Assembly (NCBI RefSeq): GCF_034274695.1
Contig: NZ_CP128362.1
Span: 6,760,501 to 6,824,500, forward strand
DNA: 64,000 nt
Direction: 5' to 3'
Source of the DNA: Chitinophaga sp. LS1
Lineage (GTDB): Bacteria > Bacteroidota > Bacteroidia > Chitinophagales > Chitinophagaceae
In this document: piece after piece, positions 63,870 through 64,000 of the stretch
Layout of the letters: each line of letters begins with the position of its first letter
How positions within the stretch are numbered: the stretch's first letter is position 1
Notes under the pieces: model-generated
Seen by the model: the letters and a program-made list of their open reading frames with translations, nothing else
Database searches by the model: none
What the model was told of the DNA's origin: nothing
Translations under genes and position numbers: made by a program

Positions 63870-64000
63870 AAAAATATGGGGTTATGCTATTAATATAAGC
63901 AATTATTTCGTGGTAATTTTCACCAAATAATAATGGCGACTAAAATAGCCGCCATTATATAAATTCATGTAATAAATACCTATTCCCCACTCATCACCGT
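63870..64000. other. Upstream region of the nuclease/coiled-coil gene
   Basis: The final 131 bases are AT-rich and show no start of another gene. A stretch near 63931-63960 contains repeated AT-rich words. The promoter of the large minus-strand gene should be here, but no TAnnTTTG element was found. Confidence 0.35.

Overview
The window looks like a chromosomal segment of a Bacteroidota bacterium, most likely Chitinophagaceae (Chitinophaga-like). The evidence is SusC/SusD pairs, a hybrid two-component regulator of the polysaccharide-utilisation type, LytTR-type regulation, DUF4199 and DUF6629 proteins, AT-rich intergenic DNA, and promoter elements matching the Bacteroidota -7 consensus TAnnTTTG. 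Almost every call rests on reading translations by eye; no database search was run.

Layout. 1-459 is the 3' part of a phosphoglycerate mutase. 437-8938 (minus) is a long co-directional block: a dihydroorotase-like protein that has lost its metal ligands, a DUF4199 membrane protein, two glycosyltransferases, all four enzymes of GDP-D-glycero-alpha-D-manno-heptose synthesis, and two unknown proteins. 8939-9430 is non-coding and holds a 55-bp tandem repeat. 9431-14307 (minus) is a stress-type cluster: an eRF1-domain-3-like protein, an SDR oxidoreductase, two paralogous triple-BON proteins and small membrane proteins. 14664-17230 (plus) is an MlaE-MlaF-MlaD lipid transporter operon facing a P-type cation ATPase (minus). 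20009-21481 is an unknown secreted protein. 21660-29003 (plus) is a LytS/LytTR two-component system followed by a complete TolC-adaptor-RND efflux pump.

29720-50059 is mainly a glucuronoarabinoxylan utilisation locus on the minus strand: HTCS regulator, GH10 xylanase, SusC, SusD, GH30 glucuronoxylanase, GH62 arabinofuranosidase, a broken CE1-type esterase, and a GH43 xylosidase on the far side of a GAF/PAS sensor gene. Together they would sense xylan fragments, cut the backbone at the surface, strip arabinose and import oligosaccharides. An integrase fossil lies beside the regulator. 50392-52558 (minus) is a three-gene NAD(P)-oxidoreductase operon divergent from an HxlR-type regulator, with operator-like inverted repeats between them.

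53136-56034 is a gene graveyard: a twice-frameshifted conserved gene, a collapsed DUF6934-like gene, a tyrosine recombinase interrupted by an in-frame amber codon, and a broken epimerase joined head-to-head to the recombinase. It is followed by a TPR histidine kinase, tRNA-Pro(GGG), a MacB/FtsX-type permease, and an 805-residue protein combining a non-specific-endonuclease-like motif with long coiled coils, which is the strongest candidate for an unusual toxin or effector system.
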